Origin: Chordicoccus furentiruminis
Lineage (GTDB): Bacteria > Bacillota > Clostridia > Lachnospirales > Lachnospiraceae
NCBI RefSeq assembly: GCF_019355395.1
Contig: NZ_CP048829.1
Location: 3,079,001-3,143,000 of the forward strand
Direction of reading: 5' to 3'
DNA length: 64,000 nt
Shown: one piece after another, positions 42,654 through 50,846 of the stretch
How the letters are laid out: every line of letters begins with the position of its first letter
How positions within the stretch are numbered: position 1 is the stretch's first letter
The notes under the pieces: model-generated
Told to the model about the DNA's origin: nothing
Databases searched by the model: none
The model's input: only the letters and a program-made list of their open reading frames with translations
Translations under genes and position numbers: made by a program

Positions 42654-44843
42654 GTGGGGAAAGCATTATTTATCGCGGAGAAGCCCAGCGTGGCGCAGGA
42701 GTTCGCGAAAACGCTGGGCGTCACGGGGGGAAAGCGGAACGGGTACCTTGAAACGGAGCGCTGTATCGTCACATGGTGTTTCGGCCATCTGGTGACGATG
42801 AGTTATCCGGAAGCCTATGACCCGAAGCTGAAGAAGTGGTCCCTTGATACGCTGCCGTTTCTCCCGGAAACCTTTCGATACGAGATCATCAGGGAAGCCG
42901 CTGACCAGTTCCATACGGTCAGCGGCCTTCTTTCGCGGGATGATGTGGACTGCATCTATGTCTGTACGGACTCCGGACGCGAAGGGGAATACATCTACCG
43001 TCTGGTGGAGATGATGACCGGCCCGAAGGTACGGGAGAAGGAGAGGCGCCGCGTCTGGATCGACTCCTTCACCGACGAGGAAATCCGACGGGGGATCCGG
43101 GAGGCGAAACCCGAGTCGGAGTATGACCATCTGGCGGACGCGGCCTTCCTCAGAGCGAAGGAGGACTATCTGATGGGGATCAATTTCTCCAGAGTCCTGA
43201 CGCTCAAGTACGGAAACTCCATCGCGTCCTACCGCAAAGCGAAGTGGTCGGCCATCGCGGTCGGCCGTGTGATGACCTGCGTGCTCGGTATGGTGGTCCG
43301 GCGGGAGCGTGAAATCCGTGCCTTTGTGAAGCAGCCGTTTTACCGGGTGACCGGATCCTTCGAAGGCATCGGAGGAGAGTGGCGCGTCTCGCCAGGCAGC
43401 CGTTACGAGGGATCGCCGAAGCTGTACCGCGAGAACGGATTCCGGGAACGGGCGGATGCGGAGGCGCTGATCTCCGTACTGAGCCGGGGACGCTCGGCCG
43501 GGGGGACGTTCCGGGCGTCCGGTATTCCGGAGGAAACTTCCTGGAAGAGAGGCGGGCGGAGCCCGTCGGAGAGGGCGGAATCCGGGCCGTCCGAAGCGAA
43601 CGCGCCGGTTCCCGCTCCGGGACCGGACGGTGCCGGCACAGCTCCGGCTTCGGAGAAGAGCGCGGAAACGGAGCCGATCCGGGCGCTTGTCGAATCCGTA
43701 TCCCGGAGACAGGAGAAGAAGAACGCGCCGCTTCTTTATAATCTGGCGGAGCTTCAGAACGACTGCTCCCGGCTCTTTCATATCTCGCCCGACCAGACGC
43801 TGAAGATCGCGCAGGAGCTTTACGAGAAGAAACTGACGACCTATCCGAGAACCGATGCCAGAGTGCTGTCCACTGCAGTGGCGAAGGAAATCGCGTCGAA
43901 CCTGAAGGGGCTGACCCGCGTGGAGGCGGTTGCCGGATTCGCGAAGGAAGTGCTCGACGGGACGGCGTGGAAATCGATCGGACGCACGCGCTACACCAAC
44001 GACAAGGCGATCACGGACCATTACGCCATCATCCCGACGGGATCAGGCCTGGGCGCGCTGCGCTCGCTCAGCGATCTGAGCAGACGGGTGTATGAGGCGG
44101 TCTGCCGCCGCTTTCTCTCGATCTTTTTTCCGCCGGCGCTCTATGAGAAGACGTCCGCCGTGCTGCTCCTCGACGGGGAACGCTTTTATGTCAGCGCGCG
44201 CCGCCTCACGGAGGAAGGCTATCTCCGGGTGCTCGGGAAACGCAGTACGCCGAAGGACGGGGACGACGGAGCGGAGGAGACGCGGTTGACGGCCGCCCTG
44301 CTGAAAAAGCTGAAAAAGGGTGCGTCTCTTGTGACGGACCGTCTGGAGGTCAGGGAGGGCGAGACCTCGCCGCCGAAGCGCTATACATCCGGATCGATGA
44401 TCCTCGCGATGGAAAATGCAGGACAGCTGATTGAGGACGACTCCCTCCGGGAACAGATCCGCGGTTCGGGTATCGGAACGAGCGCGACCCGGGCGGATAT
44501 TCTTGCCAAACTGGTGAAGATCCGGTATCTGAATTTGAATAAGAAGACGCAGGTGATCACGCCCGAGCTGCTTGGGGAGATGGTTTACGATGTGGTCGAT
44601 CACTCCATCCGCCCGCTGCTGAGCGCGGAACTGACGGCGAGCTGGGAGAAGGGCCTCACAGGCGTCGCGGAAGGGCGAATCTCCACGGACGAGTATATGG
44701 AGAAGCTGGAAGGCTTCGTCACGCGGCGCACCAACGCGGTGAAGCAGCTCCGGAACCAGCAGGAGCTGCGCACCTGCTATGACAGGGCGGCTGCATGTTA
44801 CAGAAAACCGGCCCGGACGGCGGGAAAGCGGTCCGGCGCATGA
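42654..44843 (+). CDS. topB: DNA topoisomerase III (type IA)
   Basis: 729 residues. It passes single DNA strands to untangle replication or recombination intermediates. Toprim domain at the start (ALFIAEKPSVAQEFAK, DSGREGEYIYRLV), active site TTYPRTDAR (Tyr397), and the GIGTSATRADILAKL region. An Ala/Pro/Glu-rich low-complexity insert sits at about 285-345, just before the active-site domain. The C-terminus ends in a short basic tail with no Cys zinc fingers. GTG start with GAGGAGG nearby. Stop lies 13 bases before the next gene's ATG. Confidence 0.93.
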   Translation: MGKALFIAEKPSVAQEFAKTLGVTGGKRNGYLETERCIVTWCFGHLVTMSYPEAYDPKLKKWSLDTLPFLPETFRYEIIREAADQFHTVSGLLSRDDVDCIYVCTDSGREGEYIYRLVEMMTGPKVREKERRRVWIDSFTDEEIRRGIREAKPESEYDHLADAAFLRAKEDYLMGINFSRVLTLKYGNSIASYRKAKWSAIAVGRVMTCVLGMVVRREREIRAFVKQPFYRVTGSFEGIGGEWRVSPGSRYEGSPKLYRENGFRERADAEALISVLSRGRSAGGTFRASGIPEETSWKRGGRSPSERAESGPSEANAPVPAPGPDGAGTAPASEKSAETEPIRALVESVSRRQEKKNAPLLYNLAELQNDCSRLFHISPDQTLKIAQELYEKKLTTYPRTDARVLSTAVAKEIASNLKGLTRVEAVAGFAKEVLDGTAWKSIGRTRYTNDKAITDHYAIIPTGSGLGALRSLSDLSRRVYEAVCRRFLSIFFPPALYEKTSAVLLLDGERFYVSARRLTEEGYLRVLGKRSTPKDGDDGAEETRLTAALLKKLKKGASLVTDRLEVREGETSPPKRYTSGSMILAMENAGQLIEDDSLREQIRGSGIGTSATRADILAKLVKIRYLNLNKKTQVITPELLGEMVYDVVDHSIRPLLSAELTASWEKGLTGVAEGRISTDEYMEKLEGFVTRRTNAVKQLRNQQELRTCYDRAAACYRKPARTAGKRSGA

Positions 44844-44856
44844 TGGAGGTGGAGTT

Positions 44857-45528
44857 ATGGCACAGGAAGAACAACTGACGATCAGAGAGCTTTTTACACT
44901 AACGGAGACGGCGGCAGAGGAATATCTTTCCTCGTTTACCTATCCGTGGGAGGCGCTTGGCGGCATTCACGATCTGATTCTCGAGCTGGGGCCGAAGCTG
45001 CCCGCGGACCGGTTCCATCAGGTGCGGGAAGATGTCTGGATCGCCAACTCGGCTTCTGTTTTTGATTCGGCGTATTTTGGCGGCGCCTGCATCATCGGCG
45101 AGGATACGCAGGTCCGGCACTGCGCTTTCATTCGGGGCGACGCGCTCGTGGGAAACGGCTGCGTGATCGGGAACTCCGCGGAGCTCAAGAATGTGATTAT
45201 CTTCAATTACTGTGAGGTGCCGCATTACAACTATGTAGGGGATTCCATTCTCGGATTCCACGCGCATATGGGTGCCGGATCGATCACGTCCAACATCAAG
45301 GCGGACCGCACGAATATCGTGGTAAAGGGAAGCCGTCCGATCGAGACAGGACGCAGAAAGATCGGCGCAATGCTGGGCGACTGGGTGGAGGTCGGCTGCA
45401 ATGCGGTGCTGAATCCGGGGACCGTCGTCGGCCGGCACTCCATGATCTACCCGACGAGCTGTGTCCGCGGCGTCATCCCGTCGGAGACGATCGTGAAGCC
45501 GGACGGCAGCCGGATCGCAAAAAGATAA
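44857..45528 (+). CDS. left-handed beta-helix protein, GlmU C-terminal-like
   Basis: 223 residues. A helical N-terminus (residues 1-50), then hexapeptide repeats (about 60-200: HCAFIRGDALVGNGCVIGNSAELKNVIIF, ILGFHAHMGAGSITSN), closing with GTVVGRHSMIYPTSCVRG. It resembles the acetyltransferase half of GlmU and is a common Clostridia protein often labelled UDP-GlcNAc pyrophosphorylase-like, but it has no nucleotidyltransferase domain. It may acylate or nucleotidylate a sugar; the function is not proven. AGGTGGAG is six bases from the ATG; upstream codons inside topB are not used. Confidence 0.75.
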   Translation: MAQEEQLTIRELFTLTETAAEEYLSSFTYPWEALGGIHDLILELGPKLPADRFHQVREDVWIANSASVFDSAYFGGACIIGEDTQVRHCAFIRGDALVGNGCVIGNSAELKNVIIFNYCEVPHYNYVGDSILGFHAHMGAGSITSNIKADRTNIVVKGSRPIETGRRKIGAMLGDWVEVGCNAVLNPGTVVGRHSMIYPTSCVRGVIPSETIVKPDGSRIAKR

Positions 45529-45566
45529 CGGGAGAAAACAGGGATTTTCCGAAAGACGGTAAAGGA

Positions 45567-45622
45567 CATGCACCCGACTGTCCGGGCCTTATGACGGTCC
45601 GGCAGGCGGCTGCATGCCCCTT
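45567..45622. terminator. probable hairpin terminator between convergent genes
   Basis: The arms ATGCA near 45569 and TGCAT near 45611 frame an imperfect GC stem, followed by CCCCTTTTATTTTA on the plus side. It lies between the beta-helix gene and the convergent TraX-like gene. Pairing is imperfect. Confidence 0.4.
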
Positions 45623-46387
45623 TTATTTTATTGCCATCCCGAGGCAGAAACGGCCGATCAGGAAGAAGACCATGAACTGGGCCGGATAGAAGACATAGAA
45701 GAAATATTTGCTCTGGCGTCCCCTCTGTCCGTTGTACAGCAGCAGCGGCAGGAAGGCGAAGACTGCGGGCCACTCCCAGAGCCCGACGAGAATCGCGCCC
45801 GCCGCGCACTGAAGAACCCGGTCGTCCCGAAGCAGGAAGAGAAGCAGGATCAGCAGCATACCCCGGAAATCATAATCGAGATGAAAGGTCTGCGCGAGCA
45901 GGATAAAGGGCACGGCGGCCAGAAACTGAAGGGCGAGCCGCACCTCCGGAGGATGGATGCGCCGGACCTTTCCGACCGCGTCGAAGGCCCAGAGCATGCC
46001 GACGCCCATCGCCAGCTCGAACATCACGTTCTGATGGCCGGGGTACCAGAACGTCTGGTACAGGCAGAGATCGAACGGCACCTCCGAGATCAGTCCGAAC
46101 AGAAGCAACCGGATGATATAGCGGAGACGGCTGTGCGTATGAACGAAGCCCTCGACCAGAAGAAAGCAGAAGATCGGGAAGGCGGTGCGGCCAACAGCCC
46201 GGAGAAAGAGGTAAAACTGGTAGAGATTCCAGAGACTGCCGGTCCGGCTGATCGGGATATGAGGGCGGATCAGGCTGTTGAAGATCAGGCAGGCGGCGCC
46301 GTGGTCGATCGCCATCGTGACGATCGCGATCCGCTTGAGGCGCGCGCTGTTGAAGATCCGATAGGTTTCGCTGACGGAAAACTGCAT
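45623..46387 (-). CDS. TraX-family membrane protein
   Basis: 254 residues with about seven or eight membrane segments. ARLKRIAIVTMAIDHGAACL and AVGRTAFPIFCFLLVEGFVHT are diagnostic of the TraX family, integral membrane proteins first known for N-acetylating F pilin. Chromosomal Clostridia copies occur widely without transfer genes, and their substrate is unknown. Nothing conjugative is near. It is the only minus-strand gene between 35 kb and the end of the window. The 170-base gap to the Fe-S scaffold gene carries that gene's promoter. Confidence 0.85.
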   Translation of the reverse strand: MQFSVSETYRIFNSARLKRIAIVTMAIDHGAACLIFNSLIRPHIPISRTGSLWNLYQFYLFLRAVGRTAFPIFCFLLVEGFVHTHSRLRYIIRLLLFGLISEVPFDLCLYQTFWYPGHQNVMFELAMGVGMLWAFDAVGKVRRIHPPEVRLALQFLAAVPFILLAQTFHLDYDFRGMLLILLLFLLRDDRVLQCAAGAILVGLWEWPAVFAFLPLLLYNGQRGRQSKYFFYVFYPAQFMVFFLIGRFCLGMAIK

Positions 46388-46510
46388 GTCCGGTGATTCT
46401 CCTTCGAAGATGGCGCGGGACGGTCCCGGAGGCCGGATAAAGCCATTCTACAACAGACAGCTGAAAAATCCTACCGTCGGACAATTTTTCTTTCCGCGTC
46501 TATGGCTTTA

Positions 46511-46519
46511 TGCTATACT
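46511..46519 (+). promoter_or_regulatory. extended -10 promoter of the Fe-S scaffold/GGGtGRT pair
   Basis: TGCTATACT, an extended -10, 40 bases before the ATG at 46559. TTTCCG lies 17 bases further upstream as a weak -35. Confidence 0.6.
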
Positions 46520-46558
46520 TACCGGAGTGAGTAAATCCATCCAGAAAGGAGATTTGCA

Positions 46559-47251
46559 ATGATTTACACCAAAAAAATCGAATCGCAGTGCCCGGTTACT
46601 CAGGGCGTGCATCATGGCGCCGCTCCGATCCCGGAGGAAGGACAGTGGGTTCAGTCGAAAAGAGTGGAGGACATCTCCGGCTACACCCATGGCGTCGGCT
46701 GGTGCGCTCCGCAGCAGGGTGCATGTAAGCTTTCCCTCAACGTGAAGCAGGGCATCATTCAGGAGGCTCTGATCGAGACGATCGGCTGCTCCGGTATGAC
46801 CCATTCCGCGGCGATGGCGGCTGAAATCCTGCCGGGCCTTACGGTTCTGGAGGCCCTGAACACTGACCTTGTCTGCGATGCGATCAATACCGCGATGCGT
46901 GAGCTGTTCCTGCAGATCGCCTACGGCCGTACGCAGAGCGCGTTCTCCGATGACGGTCTGGCAATCGGCGCCGGCTTCGAGGATCTCGGCAAGGGCGACC
47001 GCTCGATGGTCGGCACGATGTACGGCACGCTGAAGAAGGGCCCGCGTTACCTCGAGATGACCGAAGGCTACGTCAGACAGATCGGCCTTTCGGATGAGGG
47101 TGAGATCATTTCCTATAAATATGTCAATTTCGGAAAGATGATGGACTTCATCAAGGGCGGCATGGACGCCAACGAGGCACTGGAGAAGGCGTCCGGCGTC
47201 TACGGCCGCAAGGACGACGTCGTCAAGTGGATCGATCCGAGACAGGAATAA
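46559..47251 (+). CDS. NifU/IscU-like iron-sulfur scaffold homologue
   Basis: 230 residues. The N-terminal two-thirds follow the IscU/NifU_N pattern. Cys-containing motifs sit at VGWCAPQQGACKLSL and LIETIGCSGMTHSAAMAAEIL, and a third conserved Cys lies in TDLVCDAINTAM. Such proteins build Fe-S clusters from sulfur given by a desulfurase. There is no IscS or SufS nearby. It pairs in a tight operon with the GGGtGRT protein (18-base gap); the two are known to co-occur in Clostridia and Bacteroidetes with an unknown role. AGAAAGGAG is in place. Confidence 0.83.
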   Translation: MIYTKKIESQCPVTQGVHHGAAPIPEEGQWVQSKRVEDISGYTHGVGWCAPQQGACKLSLNVKQGIIQEALIETIGCSGMTHSAAMAAEILPGLTVLEALNTDLVCDAINTAMRELFLQIAYGRTQSAFSDDGLAIGAGFEDLGKGDRSMVGTMYGTLKKGPRYLEMTEGYVRQIGLSDEGEIISYKYVNFGKMMDFIKGGMDANEALEKASGVYGRKDDVVKWIDPRQE

Positions 47252-47269
47252 AGAAAGGAGGAAACGGAC

Positions 47270-48280
47270 ATGGCATTATTTGAATCTTACGAAAGAAGAA
47301 TCGACCAGATCAACAAAGTTCTGAACAGCTATGGCATTGCCTCCCTTGAGGATGCCCGGAAGGTCTGCGAGGATGCGGGGCTGGACGTCTATCATATGGT
47401 TGAGAACATTCAGCCGATCTGCTTCGAGAACGCGAAGTGGGCGTATACGGTCGGCGCGGCGATCGCCATCAAGAAGAACTGCCGCAGAGCGGCGGACGCG
47501 GCGGCGGCCATCGGCGAGGGCCTTCAGTCCTTCTGCATTCCGGGATCTGTCGCGGACCACAGAAAGGTCGGACTTGGCCACGGCAATCTGGGCAAGATGC
47601 TGCTGGAAGAGGATACCGAATGCTTCGCTTTCCTTGCGGGACATGAGTCCTTCGCGGCGGCGGAAGGCGCGATCGGCATCGCCAACAACGCCAACAAGGT
47701 CCGCAAGAAACCGCTTCGCGTGATCCTGAACGGTCTCGGCAAGGACGCGGCGAGAATTATCTCCCGTATCAACGGCTTCACCTTCGTTGAAACGCACATG
47801 GACTACAAGAAGGGCGAAGTGATTGAGGACGGCCAGATCGCTTATTCCAACGGCCCGCGCGCGAAGGTCAAGTGCTACGGAGCCAATGACGTCACGGAAG
47901 GCGTCGCGATCATGTGGAAGGAGAACGTGGACGTTTCCATCACCGGCAACTCCACGAACCCGACCCGTTTCCAGCATCCGGTTGCGGGTACATACAAGAA
48001 GGAACGCCTTGAGGCCGGAAAGAAATACTTCTCCGTGGCTTCCGGCGGCGGCACGGGCCGTACCCTTCATCCGGACAATATGGCTGCCGGCCCTGCCTCC
48101 TACGGCATGACCGATACGATGGGCCGTATGCATTCCGACGCTCAGTTCGCAGGTTCTTCCTCCGTTCCGGCGCATGTGGAAATGATGGGTCTCATCGGCA
48201 TGGGCAACAACCCGATGGTCGGCGCGACCGTTTCCGTCGCGGTTGCAGTAGAGGAAGCGGCCAAGGCCGGGAAGTTCTGA
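47270..48280 (+). CDS. GGGtGRT protein, conserved, function unknown
   Basis: 336 residues. Named for the glycine motif, seen here as SVASGGGTGRTLHPDNM in the last quarter. Other conserved phrases are HMVENIQPICFENAKWAYTVGAAIA, SVADHRKVGLGHGNLGKML and the ending MGNNPMVGATVSVAVAVEEA. Two Cys occur in the first half. No membrane or signal segments, so it is cytosolic. Always close to an IscU-like gene in the genomes I know of, so it could act on or with the cluster carried by that scaffold. AAAGGAGG before the ATG; two terminators follow. Confidence 0.88.
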   Translation: MALFESYERRIDQINKVLNSYGIASLEDARKVCEDAGLDVYHMVENIQPICFENAKWAYTVGAAIAIKKNCRRAADAAAAIGEGLQSFCIPGSVADHRKVGLGHGNLGKMLLEEDTECFAFLAGHESFAAAEGAIGIANNANKVRKKPLRVILNGLGKDAARIISRINGFTFVETHMDYKKGEVIEDGQIAYSNGPRAKVKCYGANDVTEGVAIMWKENVDVSITGNSTNPTRFQHPVAGTYKKERLEAGKKYFSVASGGGTGRTLHPDNMAAGPASYGMTDTMGRMHSDAQFAGSSSVPAHVEMMGLIGMGNNPMVGATVSVAVAVEEAAKAGKF

Positions 48281-48347
48281 AAAATGCCCGTTTTTAAGGC
48301 TTTTTCGGTGCTGTGAATTGTGCAGACAATTCGTAAATAGCAGGTTG

Positions 48348-48368
48348 CTTGTACATTACTTGTACATT
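48348..48368 (+). repeat. two direct copies of CTTGTACATT
   Basis: Identical 10-mers at 48348-48357 and 48359-48368, one base apart, 11-base period. This is one helical turn, as expected for paired protein sites. A short inverted repeat (GAATTGT/ACAATTC) lies at about 48316-48333. Both sit between the GGGtGRT stop and the first terminator. Confidence 0.5.
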
Positions 48369-48374
48369 GTTGTG

Positions 48375-48408
48375 AGGGTCAGGCAGAATTGTCTGACCCT
48401 TTATTTTT
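48375..48408 (+). terminator. terminator after the GGGtGRT gene (first)
   Basis: AGGGTCAG (48375-48382) pairs with CTGACCCT (48393-48400), extended inward by three more pairs, then TTATTTTTG. Confidence 0.8.
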
Positions 48409-48425
48409 GCCGTTTTTGCACCAGA

Positions 48426-48457
48426 CCGTGCCGCCATCCCGCCGGCACGGCTTTTTT
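48426..48457 (+). terminator. terminator after the GGGtGRT gene (second)
   Basis: CCGTGCCG (48426-48433) pairs with CGGCACGG (48443-48450), followed by CTTTTTT. Tandem with the previous terminator. Confidence 0.85.
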
Positions 48458-48500
48458 CGGTGTGTGTTCGGTTTCTTCAATGCCGGATTCCGCATCCTTC

Positions 48501-48509
48501 TGCTATAAT
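48501..48509 (+). promoter_or_regulatory. extended -10 promoter of the LUD gene
   Basis: TGCTATAAT, a perfect extended -10, 40 bases before the ATG at 48549. The -35 position (TGCCGG) is poor. Confidence 0.7.
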
Positions 48510-48548
48510 GGCAGCAGGTAAACCGAAATGATTTCCGGAGGTGAGAAG

Positions 48549-49190
48549 ATGGATTACATGAAAGAGACTTATCCGAAGCTGGCGGCATCCGTGATCAGAA
48601 AGCTGGAGGCCAGAAACATGAACGGCGTGTATTTCGCGGCCGCGGAGGAAGCGAAGCGGGCGATTCTTGCGGAGATGCCGGACGGAAGCTCCGTGACGTG
48701 GGGCGGGAGCATGACCTGCGAACAGATGGGTCTTTTCGAGGCATGTCTGTCGAGCAGCCGTCTTCAGGCGCTGGACCGCACCGCCGCGAAGACACCGGAG
48801 GAGCGGAGAGAACTCTACGCGCGTCAGACGCTCTGCGACTACTTCCTGATGAGCGCCAATGCGGTCACGATGGACGGCGAGCTGGTCAATATCGACGGCA
48901 ACGGGAACCGCGTCGCCTGTCTCATCACCGGACCGGCGCATGTCTTCGTCATCTGCGGGATGAACAAGATCGTCACCGACCTCGACAGCGCGGTCAAGCG
49001 AGCGAGAAACACCGCCGCTCCCGCGAACGTCCTCAGAGTCGGAAGAACGGAGACTCCCTGCCTTAAGAACGGGCGGTGCGCGGACTGCCTCAGTCCGGAG
49101 AGCATCTGCAATCAGTTCGTGATTACCAGGAGAAGCGGCGTGAAGGGGAGAATCAAGGTCTTCCTGATCGGCGAGGCGCTCGGATACTGA
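48549..49190 (+). CDS. LUD-domain (LutC-like) protein
   Basis: 213 residues of the lactate-utilisation LUD (DUF162) family. SVTWGGSMTCEQMGLFEAC, ANAVTMDGELVNIDGNGNRVACLITGP and CGMNKIV are family phrases. A C-terminal Cys cluster (CLKNGRCADCLSPESIC) could bind metal or Fe-S. In LutABC the LUD protein works with Fe-S partners to oxidise lactate, but stand-alone copies like this one are frequent in Clostridia and their role is unsettled. It has its own promoter and GGAGGTGAG site; the ATG at 48549 is favoured over codons upstream in the promoter. Confidence 0.85.
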   Translation: MDYMKETYPKLAASVIRKLEARNMNGVYFAAAEEAKRAILAEMPDGSSVTWGGSMTCEQMGLFEACLSSSRLQALDRTAAKTPEERRELYARQTLCDYFLMSANAVTMDGELVNIDGNGNRVACLITGPAHVFVICGMNKIVTDLDSAVKRARNTAAPANVLRVGRTETPCLKNGRCADCLSPESICNQFVITRRSGVKGRIKVFLIGEALGY

Positions 49191-49412
49191 AAAGGGGCAT
49201 GGCCCATGATCGAAGTATCCCCCATAAACGTTTATCGTTTTTACAGATTTGCAACACATCCGCGTCACACTTTCACGGTATCTTCTTATTCAACACAGAA
49301 CAGCCGGGCAGTCAGAGACAGGTCCCCGTTCTGTTTGAAGATAGAGACTCACTGTAGAGCGCGGTACATTTCCTGCGAATGTGCCGGAACCCCGTAAAAG
49401 GAGGCGGATTCA

Positions 49413-49514
49413 ATGAGAATCATTCTGATGGCGGCTGCATTTTTTCTTGGACTGTATCATCCGTTCCTCGCGGAACAGAGGAACAGGATCAGCGGTCTGA
49501 TTCTTCACAGATAA
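49413..49514 (+). CDS. 33-residue putative small protein
   Basis: A short frame with a strong AAAAGGAGG site eight bases before its ATG. It reads MRIILMAAAFFLGLYHPFLA followed by a charged tail ending LILHR, so a short membrane-inserting helix is possible. A strong terminator follows nine bases after the stop, and about 220 bases of leader without a gene lie before it. No homologue is recognised. The match of ribosome site, length and terminator makes chance unlikely but not excluded. The stretch 49191-49412 shows no other gene. Confidence 0.5.
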   Translation: MRIILMAAAFFLGLYHPFLAEQRNRISGLILHR

Positions 49515-49522
49515 GCGGTCAT

Positions 49523-49567
49523 ACCCTTCTCCGCATCGCAATTTAGAGCGGAGAAGGGTGCTTTTTT
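49523..49567 (+). terminator. strong terminator after the small frame
   Basis: ACCCTTCTCCGC (49523-49534) pairs perfectly with GCGGAGAAGGGT (49548-49559), then GCTTTTTT. It insulates the antiporter promoter. Confidence 0.92.
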
Positions 49568-49626
49568 GTCTCAGCGGCCGGAATGGCCGGTCTACTCGGA
49601 AAAAAACACGCGCACCGCGATGTCCA

Positions 49627-49635
49627 TGCTATAAT
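49627..49635 (+). promoter_or_regulatory. extended -10 promoter of the antiporter gene
   Basis: TGCTATAAT, 28 bases before the ATG at 49664. No -35 is seen at the expected distance. Confidence 0.7.
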
Positions 49636-49663
49636 GAAACTAACTGAGTTTGGGGGTAACAGC

Positions 49664-50842
49664 ATGGACACACTGAGTATACTGAAAGATCTCTGCATCA
49701 TCATTGTCTGCGGCAAGCTGTTCAGTCTGGCAGCTCGCAGGATTCATATGCCGGAAGTCGCGGGACTGATCATTTCCGGAATCCTGATCGGTCCGAGTGT
49801 CTTCAATTTTGTGAAGGAGAGCGATTTCCTCTCCGGCATGGCTGAGATCGGCGTCATTCTCCTGATGTTCTCGGCGGGACTTGAGACCGATATCGGAAAA
49901 CTGAAGGAGTCGGGGCTCAAGGCGACGCTGATCGCCTGCAGCGGCGTAGCCGTTCCGATGGCGCTGGGCGCGGTTCTCTATATGTGCTTTTACGGATTCG
50001 CCGGGCCGGGCACCGAGCAGTTCATGAAGGCGCTTTTCATCGGAACGATTCTGGCCGCGACATCCGTTTCCATCACCGTGCAGGCATTGAAGGAGCTCGG
50101 CAAGCTGAATACGACCGTCGGCACGACGATCATGAGCGCGGCGATCATCGACGACGTCATCGGTATTCTTGTGCTGACCGCCGTCATGAGCATGAAGGAT
50201 CCGTCCAACAACATCGGACTTGTTGCGCTGAAAACGGCGATTTTCTTCGCGATCGCGCTCGGAGGTGGCTATTTCATCTATCAGCTGATGAAAAAGCTGG
50301 AGAAGCGCGCACCTCATACACGGCGGATTCCGATCCTGGGCATGGCGCTGGCCTTCGCGCTTTCCTATATCGCGGATAAGTATTTCGGTGTCGCTGACAT
50401 CACAGGCGCATACTGTGCGGGCGTGATCCTGAGCTCACTGGACAATTCCGAGTACATCGAGCGGAAGATGGACATCAACTCTTACATGATCTTCGGGCCG
50501 GTCTTCTTCGCCAGTATCGGCCTTCAGACGAATCTCCGCCAGCTGGACACCACGATCCTGCTGTTCTCGGTCGCCTTTGTTGTCGTCGGCATGCTGGGCA
50601 AAATCGTCGGATGCGGACTGATGGGCCGGGCCTGCGGCTTCAGCGGGCATGACAGCTTGAAGATCGGCGTCGGCATGATGACCCGGGGCGAGGTCGCCCT
50701 GATCGTCGCGCAGCGCGGTCTCAAGGCGGGACTGATGAGCAGCACCTATTTTACAGCCGTGATTCTCCTGATCATCGTCAGCTCGATCATGACGCCGATC
50801 GTTCTGAAGGCACTCTATGAAAAGCACCCGGAATCCGCGTGA
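49664..50842 (+). CDS. CPA2-family cation:proton antiporter
   Basis: 392 residues with about 12 membrane segments, Na+/H+ exchanger (KefB/NapA) fold. MPEVAGLIISGILIGPSVF, LLMFSAGLETDIGKLK and the ion-site stretch TIMSAAIIDDVIGILVL (paired Asp) are typical. No TrkA-N regulatory domain is attached, unlike KefB. The transported ion (Na+ or K+) is uncertain. The ATG at 49664 follows GGGGGTAAC and is the only start downstream of the promoter; the frame open upstream is ignored. The nth gene starts 5 bases after it. Confidence 0.87.
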   Translation: MDTLSILKDLCIIIVCGKLFSLAARRIHMPEVAGLIISGILIGPSVFNFVKESDFLSGMAEIGVILLMFSAGLETDIGKLKESGLKATLIACSGVAVPMALGAVLYMCFYGFAGPGTEQFMKALFIGTILAATSVSITVQALKELGKLNTTVGTTIMSAAIIDDVIGILVLTAVMSMKDPSNNIGLVALKTAIFFAIALGGGYFIYQLMKKLEKRAPHTRRIPILGMALAFALSYIADKYFGVADITGAYCAGVILSSLDNSEYIERKMDINSYMIFGPVFFASIGLQTNLRQLDTTILLFSVAFVVVGMLGKIVGCGLMGRACGFSGHDSLKIGVGMMTRGEVALIVAQRGLKAGLMSSTYFTAVILLIIVSSIMTPIVLKALYEKHPESA

Positions 50843-50846
50843 GACT

